From: Podila epigama
Lineage: Eukaryota; Mortierellomycota; Mortierellomycetes; Mortierellales; Mortierellaceae
Length of the DNA: 13,800 bases
Reading direction: 5' to 3'
Assembly: GCA_015679605.1 (NCBI GenBank)
Contig: JAAAVE010000771.1
Span: 1-13,800, forward strand
The position numbers and the translations under genes are program-made. Below are positions 1 to 6,276 of the stretch, one piece after another (within the stretch, counting starts at the first letter, position 1; each line of letters begins with the position of its first letter). The notes below the pieces were generated by a model, which had not been told where the DNA came from, did no database searches, and worked only from the letters and a program-made list of their open reading frames with translations.

Positions 1-7
1 AAGGGCA

Positions 8-60
8 TATAAAAGAACCACCGTGAATGGTCATGATTTCTTTTTTTTTTCTTCACTCAA
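8..60 (+). promoter_or_regulatory. Core promoter of crystallin-like gene 1
   Basis: TATAAAA lies at 8-14, followed by GAACCACC and a long pyrimidine tract ending CTTCACTCAAC. The same arrangement occurs before genes 2 and 4, and in weaker form before gene 3, 177-197 bases upstream of each ATG. Transcription probably starts in or near the pyrimidine tract. Upstream elements lie outside the window. Confidence 0.75.
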
Positions 61-91
61 CACACTCAACTATCCTCATCAGACAATCTTT

Positions 92-199
92 GTAAGTCTC
101 TCCTAGCCCCTCTCTCATCACAACTCATTCGTTTCTTCATAACTGCCCCATATCTTTTGCCTGACGATCATCCCTTTCATCTAAATATTCACGCACTAG
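92..199 (+). other. Probable 5'UTR intron of crystallin-like gene 1
   Basis: GTAAGT donor at 92-97, CTGAC-like branch site near 161 and a CACTAG acceptor ending at 199, five bases before the ATG. The 108-nt length is typical of fungal introns and equals that of gene 2. The same donor, branch site and acceptor recur at matching places in all four copies, and the PPR intron in this window uses the same signals. If it is spliced, the open frame continuing upstream of the ATG is not translated. Inferred without transcript data. Confidence 0.65.
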
Positions 200-204
200 A
201 AACC

Positions 205-579
205 ATGAAGAACATTCTTGCCTTGTCCGCCCTCTCTACCCTCATCGCCTCGGCCGCTGCTTGGGATATCACCATTTACGAGCATGCTGATCAAGGAGGA
301 TGGAGCAAATGGTGGTCCAACGCCTGGAACTCCAACCAAAAGATTCTCTTGTCCGGAGGGTACAACGATGCTACTTCCAGCTTCACCTTCAACGGCGACC
401 GCAACGGATTGAACCAGAAAGTGAACAGCATCACCCTTTACGAGCACTATGACTCCAACGGCAACTGCTACGGCCAAATCGGCTACTCCTGCGGAAGCTG
501 GGCCGTTCACATGGTCTCACCTGCTAACAACGACAAGTTGTCATGCATCCAGATCAAGTACCATACTCTCGGATGCTAA
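205..579 (+). CDS. Secreted beta/gamma-crystallin-like protein, copy 1
   Basis: This encodes a 124-residue single-exon protein. Residues 1-19 form a signal peptide (MKN, a hydrophobic run, cleavage likely after ASAAA), giving a mature chain that starts at Trp20. The mature part resembles one beta/gamma-crystallin domain with two Greek keys: the first opens at Tyr25 (YEHADQGG), the second at Tyr79 (YEHYDSNG). NDATSS at 54-59 fits the family's calcium-clamp pattern N/D-N/D-x-x-S/T-S; NNDKLS at 108-113 is a degenerate second clamp. Cysteines 88, 96, 114 and 124 are conserved in all copies and could form two disulfides. This copy has Gln30 where the other three have an aromatic residue before the x-G of the first key. 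The ATG at 205 is chosen because it starts the signal peptide, has A at -3, and directly follows the probable 5'UTR intron. It differs from copy 2 at about 21 of 124 positions. The biological role is unknown; a wall, stress or antimicrobial role is possible but not shown. Confidence 0.85.
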   Translation: MKNILALSALSTLIASAAAWDITIYEHADQGGWSKWWSNAWNSNQKILLSGGYNDATSSFTFNGDRNGLNQKVNSITLYEHYDSNGNCYGQIGYSCGSWAVHMVSPANNDKLSCIQIKYHTLGC

Positions 580-637
580 ACGGGAAAATGATATTACCTC
601 ACCTGTCCCTACACCTCAACCAACCCATATCAGTTAT

Positions 638-656
638 CTTTTTTCAGGAAAAAAAG
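638..656 (+). other. 3'UTR U/A hairpin, unit 1
   Basis: CTTTTTT, CAGG, then AAAAAAAG form a simple inverted repeat about 60 bases after the stop codon. The same element follows genes 2 and 3. It looks like a bacterial terminator, but the context is fungal, so an mRNA stability or 3'-end processing element is the more sensible guess. Confidence 0.5.
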
Positions 657-1075
657 AAACCATTTTTTTATAAATCACGACATCGACAAGATGTCTCTAC
701 TTCTACTTTTTGTACCGCATCGTATATTGAAGAGGTATTGTGCATTTTGACCTGTTGAGTTGCGTAAATGTTATAATTGACTTTATGTTTGCTGTAGTCC
801 CTTATTTTAAACGAAATCGTAGGTGGCACGTGAAGAAATCTGAATAGAGTATGCATATAAGAGATAGAGAGAGAAAAAAGACGCGCAGGGGGATCAAAAT
901 GAGGGAAGCGAAAACGCGAAGATGCAAGTGGTGAAGTAGCCCTCTGATATTTCACGAGGATCAAGGATGCGTAAAAAAGTGTGCGTTGTTGGTGATAGAC
1001 TTGGTAAAATGAACTTGCACCATTTGGAACTACGAGATAAAACTTCAAGTTAAAACTCTAAGGATATATCCAATA

Positions 1076-1224
1076 AGATGGTGGGTATGAATGTTTCTAC
1101 ATCTAGTCCTACAGCTAGTTACGCGTGAATGAAGAAGCGGAGCCACAGCTGAGGTTTGTTTGGTTGTAAGGAACTGGAGAAACTATCATTCCGTTATGGA
1201 AAACTGGGCTCTGGACAGGAAATG
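1076..1224. pseudogene. Remnants of SPC24 end and PPR gene, unit 1
   Basis: Bases 1076-1123 resemble 7114-7163, just beyond the intact SPC24 stop codon. Bases 1151-1170 match 7193-7212, in SPC24's last exon, at 19 of 20 positions. From 1171 to about 1224 the sequence instead matches the PPR gene near 9643-9695, for example GGAAAACTGGGCTCTGGACAGG against GGAAGACTGGGCTTTGAACAGG. The order SPC24 then PPR is that of the intact genes, with everything between removed. SPC24 would read on the minus strand and PPR on the plus strand. This is the most decayed of the three remnants. Confidence 0.7.
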
Positions 1225-2450
1225 ACCTTATTACTTTCATGTGCTTGGGACTCTACCAAGTGAGCATGTTTATGCCCAATTATGTGTGGCAGTGCAATTA
1301 GAATGAACAACAAAAAAGCGGCGTGCCTGCATAAAAAGAGCAAGGGCTCATTTTCACTACGTACAAACAAATCAAAGTTCAAAGACGCCGTGTTTCCTGT
1401 CACACACGCACACGGACGGTTGCATTGTCTCGACAAGATTTTTCTGTGGTACGAGCGCAGGGGACACTCCCAAGAAGAAGAAGGAGTACCAGAGCACCGT
1501 TACGCATGCTCCGCATTTTTCGCGGTAAAGCACAGTATCCATGCAGGCCAAGTCTAGTTAACAATGTGAGATGCTGTCCTGCGCAAGCGCCAGGCACTAA
1601 TACGAAACGTTTCGACGAGAAGTACTGTCCACGCGGCACTTCTTTCCTTTTTCTCTTAGTTCCAACGTCAGTGCCTCAAGCTGTTAGTAAAAATCGTTTG
1701 CAAAAAAAAAAAAAAAAAGCGCCGATAGACGAGACAAGTGTACCTTTGGTGTTAGTGCCATTATTGGCCAAGAAAGGACCATAGACGTAGACGTATATAT
1801 ACTCTTCATTTTACCACTTTGCAAACGAATCTTTTAATATTTTTATTAACTACCGCTAAGCCTACTCTTTGCCTTTCAAAGGGATATTCTCGATGGCAAA
1901 TTGGTAATATATGGCACTATCGTTTGCACGCTCTATTACGTACCAAAACAGTCAATACAATTTTATTTCCGTGTTGTTCAGTACCAGCACTGCCATGTCA
2001 TATGTAAACGATGCCAGTCGAGACCACAGAGAAAGTGATGAATATGACATGGATTCAGCCAAAAATGAAGGATGTTGGTGAAGGTGGAGACATTACTTTA
2101 GTGTAGGTCGCAACTTGACTAGGCATGTCCTATCCTCCTGGGACAATCAATATAGGTTTACCGTATTATAGGACATCGAGAGGTGTGTGCGATAATCGAA
2201 TCCAGACTCACCTCTTTCAGTTCAACTTTCCTGTTCTGGCACGAATTATCTTTTTTCCCTGGGTTGTGACCCGTGAAAAAACAAACAAACAAACAAACAA
2301 ATACAGATAATGTGCAAGACTCATGGGACAATGGGGCAACGGACAAGGTGGGATGCCTCATCATTTGCTCCCCACCAGGACAAAACAGATATTGGTGTTT
2401 TTATCCACCGAGTGTTACACGATGGGCTGATTGTGGTCGAGAAAAAAAAT
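1225..2450. other. About 1.2 kb of unique DNA in unit 1, no supported gene
   Basis: Units 2 and 3 have nothing comparable between the PPR remnant and the shared tail that starts near 2455 (GCTCATTT...CTGAGCCCA). The stretch contains a run of 17 A at 1702-1718, an 11-base inverted repeat TCGTTTGCAAA (1694-1704 and 1818-1828) whose core recurs near 1920, a TATATATA run near 1795, and an (ACAA)5 repeat. Open frames here are short and of biased composition, and none resembles a protein I know. I found no clear terminal inverted repeats, target-site duplication or transposase. It could be an old insertion, or sequence lost from units 2 and 3. Confidence 0.5.
2281..2301. repeat. (ACAA)5 microsatellite
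   Basis: Five copies of ACAA plus one A, preceded by a short A run. A simple repeat without coding context. Confidence 0.9.
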
Positions 2451-2514
2451 CGGTAGACTAGCGCTCATTTTCATTTTTTCTTCCTGAGCCCAGCATGGCA
2501 CAATTAACAAGGTA

Positions 2515-2528
2515 TTTGACGCGTCAAA
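2515..2528. promoter_or_regulatory. 14-base perfect palindrome TTTGACGCGTCAAA
   Basis: A perfect palindrome centred on ACGCGT, about 440 bases upstream of the TATA box of crystallin-like gene 2. Such symmetry is typical of dimeric transcription-factor sites, and ACGCGT is also the core of the yeast MCB element. The copies of this region in units 2 and 3 do not keep it. Function is speculative. Confidence 0.3.
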
Positions 2529-2901
2529 ATAAACAAAACCCATGACGCACAAACAAACTAGATTTTGTAGCTATCACAAAGAAGTGGTTGTCCTCTTGTC
2601 CTGTTTACATTGATTCTGAGCTAACAAACGTCTTGCATCGCCCATCCAAATGGTACAAAGCTGGAGCCACAAGGGATACAGTCTTTTATCGTTCATAACT
2701 TGCGTCAAAACGTCGTGATACAATAAGCAAAATGCTTGCATTCCACATGTGCATCATACTTTTTCCTTCTCTTTTTTTGTGACCAGACTCGGAACGCAGC
2801 CATTTCACAATCAGAGAGCTTCACACTGGTTAGTCACACCAACACCAAGAATAATAGTATAGAACCGCTCAATGCAATCTCTCGAACCGTTGGAAAAACC
2901 A

Positions 2902-2980
2902 CCCTGCCGTGCAGGGAGGCCAATTTGCAATTACTGGATACCTGAGAAAAAAAAAAAAAAAAAAAAAAACGTATAAAAGA
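2902..2980 (+). promoter_or_regulatory. Promoter of crystallin-like gene 2
   Basis: In order: an inverted repeat CCCTGC-CGT-GCAGGG at 2902-2916, a CCAAT box at 2920-2924, a run of 23 A at 2947-2969, and TATAAAA at 2972-2978. Poly(dA:dT) runs between activator sites and the TATA box usually keep fungal promoters free of nucleosomes. The TATA box and the following GAACCACC are shared with genes 1 and 4; the A run of this length is specific to this copy. Confidence 0.65.
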
Positions 2981-3051
2981 ACCACCATGAATGGCCATGG
3001 TTTCTTTTTTTCTTTACTTAACAGTCCACAAGTCCACATCAAACAATCTTT

Positions 3052-3159
3052 GTACGTCTTTCCTAGATCTCTTTCAGCACAAACTCGTCCATCTCTCTTA
3101 ATTGCACCCATATCTTTTATCTGACAAGCGTTCCTTTCATCTAATTATTCACGCACTAG
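3052..3159 (+). other. Probable 5'UTR intron of crystallin-like gene 2
   Basis: GTACGT donor at 3052-3057, CTGAC at 3121-3125, CACTAG acceptor ending at 3159, five bases before the ATG. At 108 nt it is the same length as in gene 1. The donor has C at +4, which SPC24 intron 1 also uses. Confidence 0.65.
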
Positions 3160-3164
3160 AAACC

Positions 3165-3539
3165 ATGAAGAACATTCTTGCCTTGTCCGCCCTCTCCGCC
3201 TTCATCGCCTCGGCCGCCGCTTGGGATATCACTATTTACCAGCACGCCGACTACAAGGGATGGTCTAAGAAATGGTCCAATGCCTGGAACGCCAACCAAA
3301 AGATCCTGTTGTCCGGAACGCACAATGATGCCACTTCCAGCTTCATCTTCAACGGCAACCGCAATGGATTGAACCAGAAGGTTACCAGCATTACCCTTTA
3401 TGAGCACTATGACTCCAAGGGCAACTGCTACGGCCAAATTGGATACTCCTGCGGAGGCTGGGCCGTGAACAGGGTCTCTGCTGTGAACAACGACAAATTG
3501 TCGTGCATCCAGGTCAAGTACCATCTCACCGGATGCTAG
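3165..3539 (+). CDS. Secreted beta/gamma-crystallin-like protein, copy 2
   Basis: A 124-residue single-exon protein with the shared signal peptide (cleavage likely after Ala19). This copy has the best first Greek-key signature: Tyr25-Gln-x3-Tyr30-x-Gly32, the core of the crystallin pattern. The calcium clamp NDATSS is at 54-59 and the weaker NNDKLS at 108-113. Cys88, 96, 114 and 124 are kept, including the C-terminal Cys. The second key (Tyr79, YEHYDSKG) has Ser where the family normally has an aromatic residue. The start at 3165 is supported by the signal peptide, A at -3 and the conserved intron acceptor just upstream; the frame is open further upstream but has no ATG there. An AATAAA signal follows at 3645. 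The fold assignment is from motifs seen in the sequence; the function is unknown. Bacterial I36-type protease inhibitors and some yeast killer proteins share the fold. Confidence 0.87.
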   Translation: MKNILALSALSAFIASAAAWDITIYQHADYKGWSKKWSNAWNANQKILLSGTHNDATSSFIFNGNRNGLNQKVTSITLYEHYDSKGNCYGQIGYSCGGWAVNRVSAVNNDKLSCIQVKYHLTGC

Positions 3540-3603
3540 ACAGGATTACTCTTTTCTCATCGTTTCTTATACCTGTCGCCTCACTTCATCTCCTGTCAGT
3601 TAT

Positions 3604-3622
3604 CTTTTTTCAGGCAAAAAAG
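3604..3622 (+). other. 3'UTR U/A hairpin, unit 2
   Basis: CTTTTTT-CAGGC-AAAAAAG, a perfect 7-base stem and 5-base loop, 65 bases after the stop and 22 bases before AATAAA. It is identical to the element after gene 3. Confidence 0.55.
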
Positions 3623-3644
3623 AAACATCATAAAGCATAACATC

Positions 3645-3650
3645 AATAAA
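3645..3650 (+). promoter_or_regulatory. Polyadenylation signal AATAAA, gene 2
   Basis: AATAAA about 105 bases after the stop of copy 2, in a block (CAATAAATATCC) also found after copy 3. It probably directs mRNA 3'-end formation. Confidence 0.6.
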
Positions 3651-4068
3651 TATCCTTCTTTGTTATATAACGTTTGTAAATTGGAGCGCTTCGTGTACTT
3701 TGAGTTGTTGATTTGCAATGCTGTACAGCTGTACAATTGACCTTATGTTGGCTGTGGTGCCCTGTTTTCAAAAAAGAAAAATAATCTTCGAATCTCATTT
3801 TGGGACGCCTGAGGGAAGTGTGCTTAAGAGAGATAAGATGACGGCAGGGTATCTAAGTGGAATAATAGATAATGTGAGGATGCAAGTGGCCAAATAAATG
3901 TCAGATATTTCATGAGAATGCTTAAAGAAAGCGAGCGCTGTTGGTACAGAATTGGTAAATTAACCTTGAGCCATAAACTAAAGCTTGGTATTATGAGCTA
4001 AAACTACGAGGAGGAATTGGAGAGGGCTATTCACAGTATATAACATCAAGTTTCTAAAGTTGACTGTG

Positions 4069-4517
4069 CATGGTCCATGATAAAGCAAAATGGGAAATCA
4101 CTTGCCGAGATGGAAAACTGGGCTCTGAACAGGGAGGTGAGAATGCAAACAATTGTCCTGCTAGATACTGAGAATGCTCAAGACTCTGTGCCGTCGCGAA
4201 CGCAAGACCAGGAAGCAAGTATACCTGGAGCGGCTCATGTCTGCGTAGCTGGAGAGTATGAAAAAGCGTCTCTTGAAATCACGCGGACAATGAATGAGAT
4301 GCATATGGAGCTATTCGGAGTACCCGCACCATTGTCCATGTGCATGGTAAGTCTTAAAATTCCTTGTCAGCAGCCTCGCCTTCAGGAAACACTGAAGGAA
4401 CAGCCAAGTGTGGCTGACACTCAAGAAGGACTGCTGCATCAAGGCATCGTTGACACCGCCTACTATCTCCTAGGCCTCATGGAAGAGAAAAGCTCATTTA
4501 TTTTTATTTCCTGCTGA
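4069..4517 (+). pseudogene. Chimeric SPC24-end / PPR remnant, unit 2, still an open frame
   Basis: Bases 4069-4088 match 7165-7185 (the SPC24 stop codon and last codons, in antisense). From about 4092 the sequence follows the PPR gene from 9651 to about 9940, including its exon 1 end and the intron donor GTAAGTCTT (4347). It then jumps to about 10507 and follows exon 2 to about 10620 (up to about 4493), a deletion near 570 bases. Keeping intron sequence shows a DNA-level copy and not a retrocopy. The frame from ATG 4077 runs 146 codons without a stop. Its start matches PPR (ALNREVRM), the middle is read in a shifted frame, then the correct frame returns (HMELFGVPA), passes through the former intron and continues in exon 2 frame (LLHQGIVDT). 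The ATG itself comes from antisense SPC24. Most likely a pseudogene; a new chimeric gene is possible. Confidence 0.8.
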
Positions 4518-4555
4518 GCCCAACATGAGATAGTTTCCAGCTTTCCAAGCATTCC

Positions 4556-4592
4556 ACTATTATTAAAGTTCTTCGCGGAAGCGGCGTCTTTT
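4556..4592 (+). promoter_or_regulatory. Conserved upstream block of gene 3
   Basis: ACTATTATTAAAGTTCTTCGCGGAAGCGGCGTCTTTT lies about 90-125 bases upstream of the TATA-like box. The block is nearly identical upstream of gene 4 at a similar distance, with GCATTCCAC just before it in both. It is absent at the matching place before gene 2. It may be an upstream control element or simply the edge of recent duplication. Confidence 0.45.
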
Positions 4593-4677
4593 AGTTCATT
4601 TCAATCTTTCCATCCATTAGGAAATGTATCATGCAGGAAGCTGATTTGTTAAAGCTGGATGGATGGCTGAAAAAAAG

Positions 4678-4745
4678 CATAAATATTGAGCAAGAATGGC
4701 GCTGATTTCCTTCTTTTTTTTTTTTTTCCTCCTCTTCACTCAACC
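4678..4745 (+). promoter_or_regulatory. Core promoter of crystallin-like gene 3
   Basis: CATAAATA at 4678-4685 stands where the other copies have TATAAAAGAACC, so this copy has a degenerate TATA box. A long T-rich tract and CTTCACTCAAC follow as in the other copies. This gene may be expressed less strongly or under different control. Confidence 0.5.
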
Positions 4746-4765
4746 GTTCACATCCGACAATCTTT

Positions 4766-4862
4766 GTAAGTCTGCTCCTAGTATCTCATTCATCAAAACT
4801 TGTCCGTCGCTCATACCTTTCTCTTGACAATTGTTCCTTTCTTCTACAAATACATGTATTAG
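4766..4862 (+). other. Probable 5'UTR intron of crystallin-like gene 3
   Basis: GTAAGT donor at 4766, TTGAC branch-like site near 4824, TATTAG acceptor ending at 4862, six bases before the ATG. The 97-nt length equals that of gene 4. Confidence 0.6.
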
Positions 4863-4868
4863 ATAACC

Positions 4869-5249
4869 ATGAAGAACATTTTTGCCTTGTCCGCCCTCTC
4901 AGCCCTCATTGCCACGGCCGCCGCTTGGGAGCTCAGAATTTACGAGCATGCCGATTACAACCCCGGTGACAAGGGATGGAATGCTAAGTACACCAATAGC
5001 GTTAACCAAAAGATCCTCTTGTCCGGAAAATACAACGATGGAACTTCCAGCTTCACCTTCAGCGGCAACCGCAACAATTTGGGCCAGAAGATTACCAGCA
5101 TTACCCTTTACGAGCACTATGACTCCAAGGGCAACTGCTACGGCCAAATCGGCTACTCCTGCGGAGGCTGGGCCGTGAAGAGGGTCTCTGCCGCCAACAA
5201 CGACAAGTTGTCGTGCATCCAGGTCAAGTACCATACTCTCGGATGCTAA
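4869..5249 (+). CDS. Secreted beta/gamma-crystallin-like protein, copy 3
   Basis: A 126-residue single-exon protein with a signal peptide (cleavage likely after ATAAA, residue 19) and a mature chain beginning Trp20-Glu-Leu. The first key keeps Tyr25 and Tyr30, but the loop after it is rebuilt as YNPGDKGW, and the next stretch (NAKYTNSVNQ) lacks the Trp-rich WSN/WN pattern of copies 1, 2 and 4. The calcium clamp is NDGTSS at 56-61, and NNDKLS is kept near 110-115. Cysteines are at 90, 98, 116 and 126. From the second key on (Tyr81) it is almost the same as copy 2. Divergence thus concentrates in the first Greek key, which suggests relaxed or diversifying selection there. An AATAAA signal lies at 5345. 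The function is unknown. Confidence 0.86.
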   Translation: MKNIFALSALSALIATAAAWELRIYEHADYNPGDKGWNAKYTNSVNQKILLSGKYNDGTSSFTFSGNRNNLGQKITSITLYEHYDSKGNCYGQIGYSCGGWAVKRVSAANNDKLSCIQVKYHTLGC

Positions 5250-5303
5250 ACGGGATTACTCTTTTCTTATACCTGTCCCCTTACTTCATTTCCTGTTAGT
5301 TAT

Positions 5304-5322
5304 CTTTTTTCAGGCAAAAAAG
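5304..5322 (+). other. 3'UTR U/A hairpin, unit 3
   Basis: CTTTTTT-CAGGC-AAAAAAG, identical to the unit 2 element, 55 bases after the stop and just before AATAAA. After gene 4 only a degenerate version remains near 6705-6728. Confidence 0.55.
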
Positions 5323-5344
5323 AAACATCATAAAGCATGACAGC

Positions 5345-5350
5345 AATAAA
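5345..5350 (+). promoter_or_regulatory. Polyadenylation signal AATAAA, gene 3
   Basis: AATAAA about 95 bases after the stop of copy 3, in the same CAATAAATATCC block as after copy 2. Confidence 0.6.
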
Positions 5351-5673
5351 TATCCTTTTTGTTATATAACATTTGTAAATTGAAGTGCTTCGTGTACTTT
5401 CACTTGTTGGTTTGCAATGCTGTACGTTGTACAATTGACCTTATGTTCGTTGTGGTGCCCTGTTTTCAAAAAAAAAAAATAATCTTCGAATCGCATTTTG
5501 GCATTGTCATATACGTCATGAGAGTGCTAAAAGAAAGTGAGCGCTGTTGGTGCAGAACTGGTAAATTAACCTTGAGCCATAAACTATAGCTTGGTACTAT
5601 GAACTAAAACTACGAGGAGGAATTGGAAAGGGCTAAATACAGTATAGAGCATCAAGTTTCTAAAGCTGACTGC

Positions 5674-5817
5674 GCATGGTCCATGACAAAGCAAAATGGG
5701 AAATCAATAGCCGAAATGCAAGAAGGTGAGAATGCAAACAATCGTTTTGTAAGATTACTCAGAATTCTCGGGACTCTGTGCCAACCACACCTCCTCGGCC
5801 TTTTCGACGAGAAAAGC
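5674..5817. pseudogene. SPC24-end / PPR remnant, unit 3, most deleted in exon 2
   Basis: The segment begins with the same antisense SPC24 end as unit 2 (CATGGTCCATGACAAAGCAAAATGGG) and the same junction into PPR sequence (GGAAATCA, matching 9651). It then follows PPR to about 9749 (ATTCTCGGGACTCTGTGC), with a gap of about 17 bases where ACTGGGCTTTGAAC should be. It resumes near 10588 (CTCCTCGGCC...GACGAG, matching the PPR CTCCTCGCCC...AACGAG). The internal deletion is therefore about 840 bases, larger than in unit 2. The shared SPC24/PPR junction shows that units 2 and 3 descend from one already-deleted copy. No sensible protein remains. Confidence 0.72.
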
Positions 5818-5961
5818 TCTTATTTTTTTTTTCCAAGCAAAAAAATCATCTTGAGCTGCCCATCCTTGTGTAACAAAGCTGGATAGGGCCACATGTGATT
5901 CAGATCTAGGCAACTCTCAACTCATGTTGGAACATGCTCGAGTAGGTGCATTCCACATTTA

Positions 5962-6000
5962 TTACTTTTATTAAAGTTCTTCGCGAAAGCGGCGTCTTTT
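5962..6000 (+). promoter_or_regulatory. Conserved upstream block of gene 4 with TTCGCGAA
   Basis: TTTTATTAAAGTTCTTCGCGAAAGCGGCGTCTTTT matches the block upstream of gene 3. Here the core is the perfect palindrome TTCGCGAA (5980-5987); gene 3 has TTCGCGGAA instead. It lies about 110 bases upstream of the TATA box. Confidence 0.45.
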
Positions 6001-6099
6001 TCGCGATGTGTGAGCATTTCAATAATCTCTCGATCTGTTTGGAAATGTACCATGCATGGAGCTAACTTGAAAAAGTTGGATTGTTACCAAGAAAAAGTG

Positions 6100-6152
6100 T
6101 ATAAAAGAACCATCATAAATAGCCATAGTTTCCCTTTCTTTCTTCACTCAAT
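6100..6152 (+). promoter_or_regulatory. Core promoter of crystallin-like gene 4
   Basis: TATAAAA at 6100-6106, followed by GAACCATC and a pyrimidine tract ending CTTCACTCAA, as in genes 1 and 2. It is 177 bases from the ATG. Confidence 0.7.
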
Positions 6153-6173
6153 AGCCCACATCAGACACTCTTT

Positions 6174-6270
6174 GTAAGTCTCTCCTAGCATCTCTTCCAT
6201 CACAACATTGTCTGTCTCTCATATCTTTTGTCTGACGATCGTTCCTTTCTTCTATAAAAACATGCATTAG
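6174..6270 (+). other. Probable 5'UTR intron of crystallin-like gene 4
   Basis: GTAAGT donor at 6174-6179, CTGAC branch site at 6232-6236, CATTAG acceptor ending at 6270, six bases before the ATG. 97 nt long. Confidence 0.65.
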
Positions 6271-6276
6271 GCAATC

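Noticed and set aside
157-204. N-terminal extension of copy 1 (and the similar one at 3102-3164 for copy 2)
   Set aside because: The extension begins with TTG and not ATG, lies inside the probable 5'UTR intron, and would bury the signal peptide.
638-656. Bacterial rho-independent terminator
   Set aside because: The T/A hairpin has that shape, but introns, TATA boxes and AATAAA signals show a fungal genome.
1425-1784. 119-codon Arg/Lys-rich open frame in the unit 1 insert
   Set aside because: Its composition is biased, it runs through the poly(A) tract, and nothing resembles a known family; it overlaps other equally poor frames.
2181-2215. Possible tRNA-like element (GAGGTG...CGAATCC...CACCTC)
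   Set aside because: A stem and a T-loop-like string are present, but there are no D-arm and anticodon arms of proper length.
3156-3524. Long open frames antisense to each crystallin-like gene
   Set aside because: They mirror the codon bias of the sense genes and appear in all four copies for that reason; no start context or protein similarity supports them.
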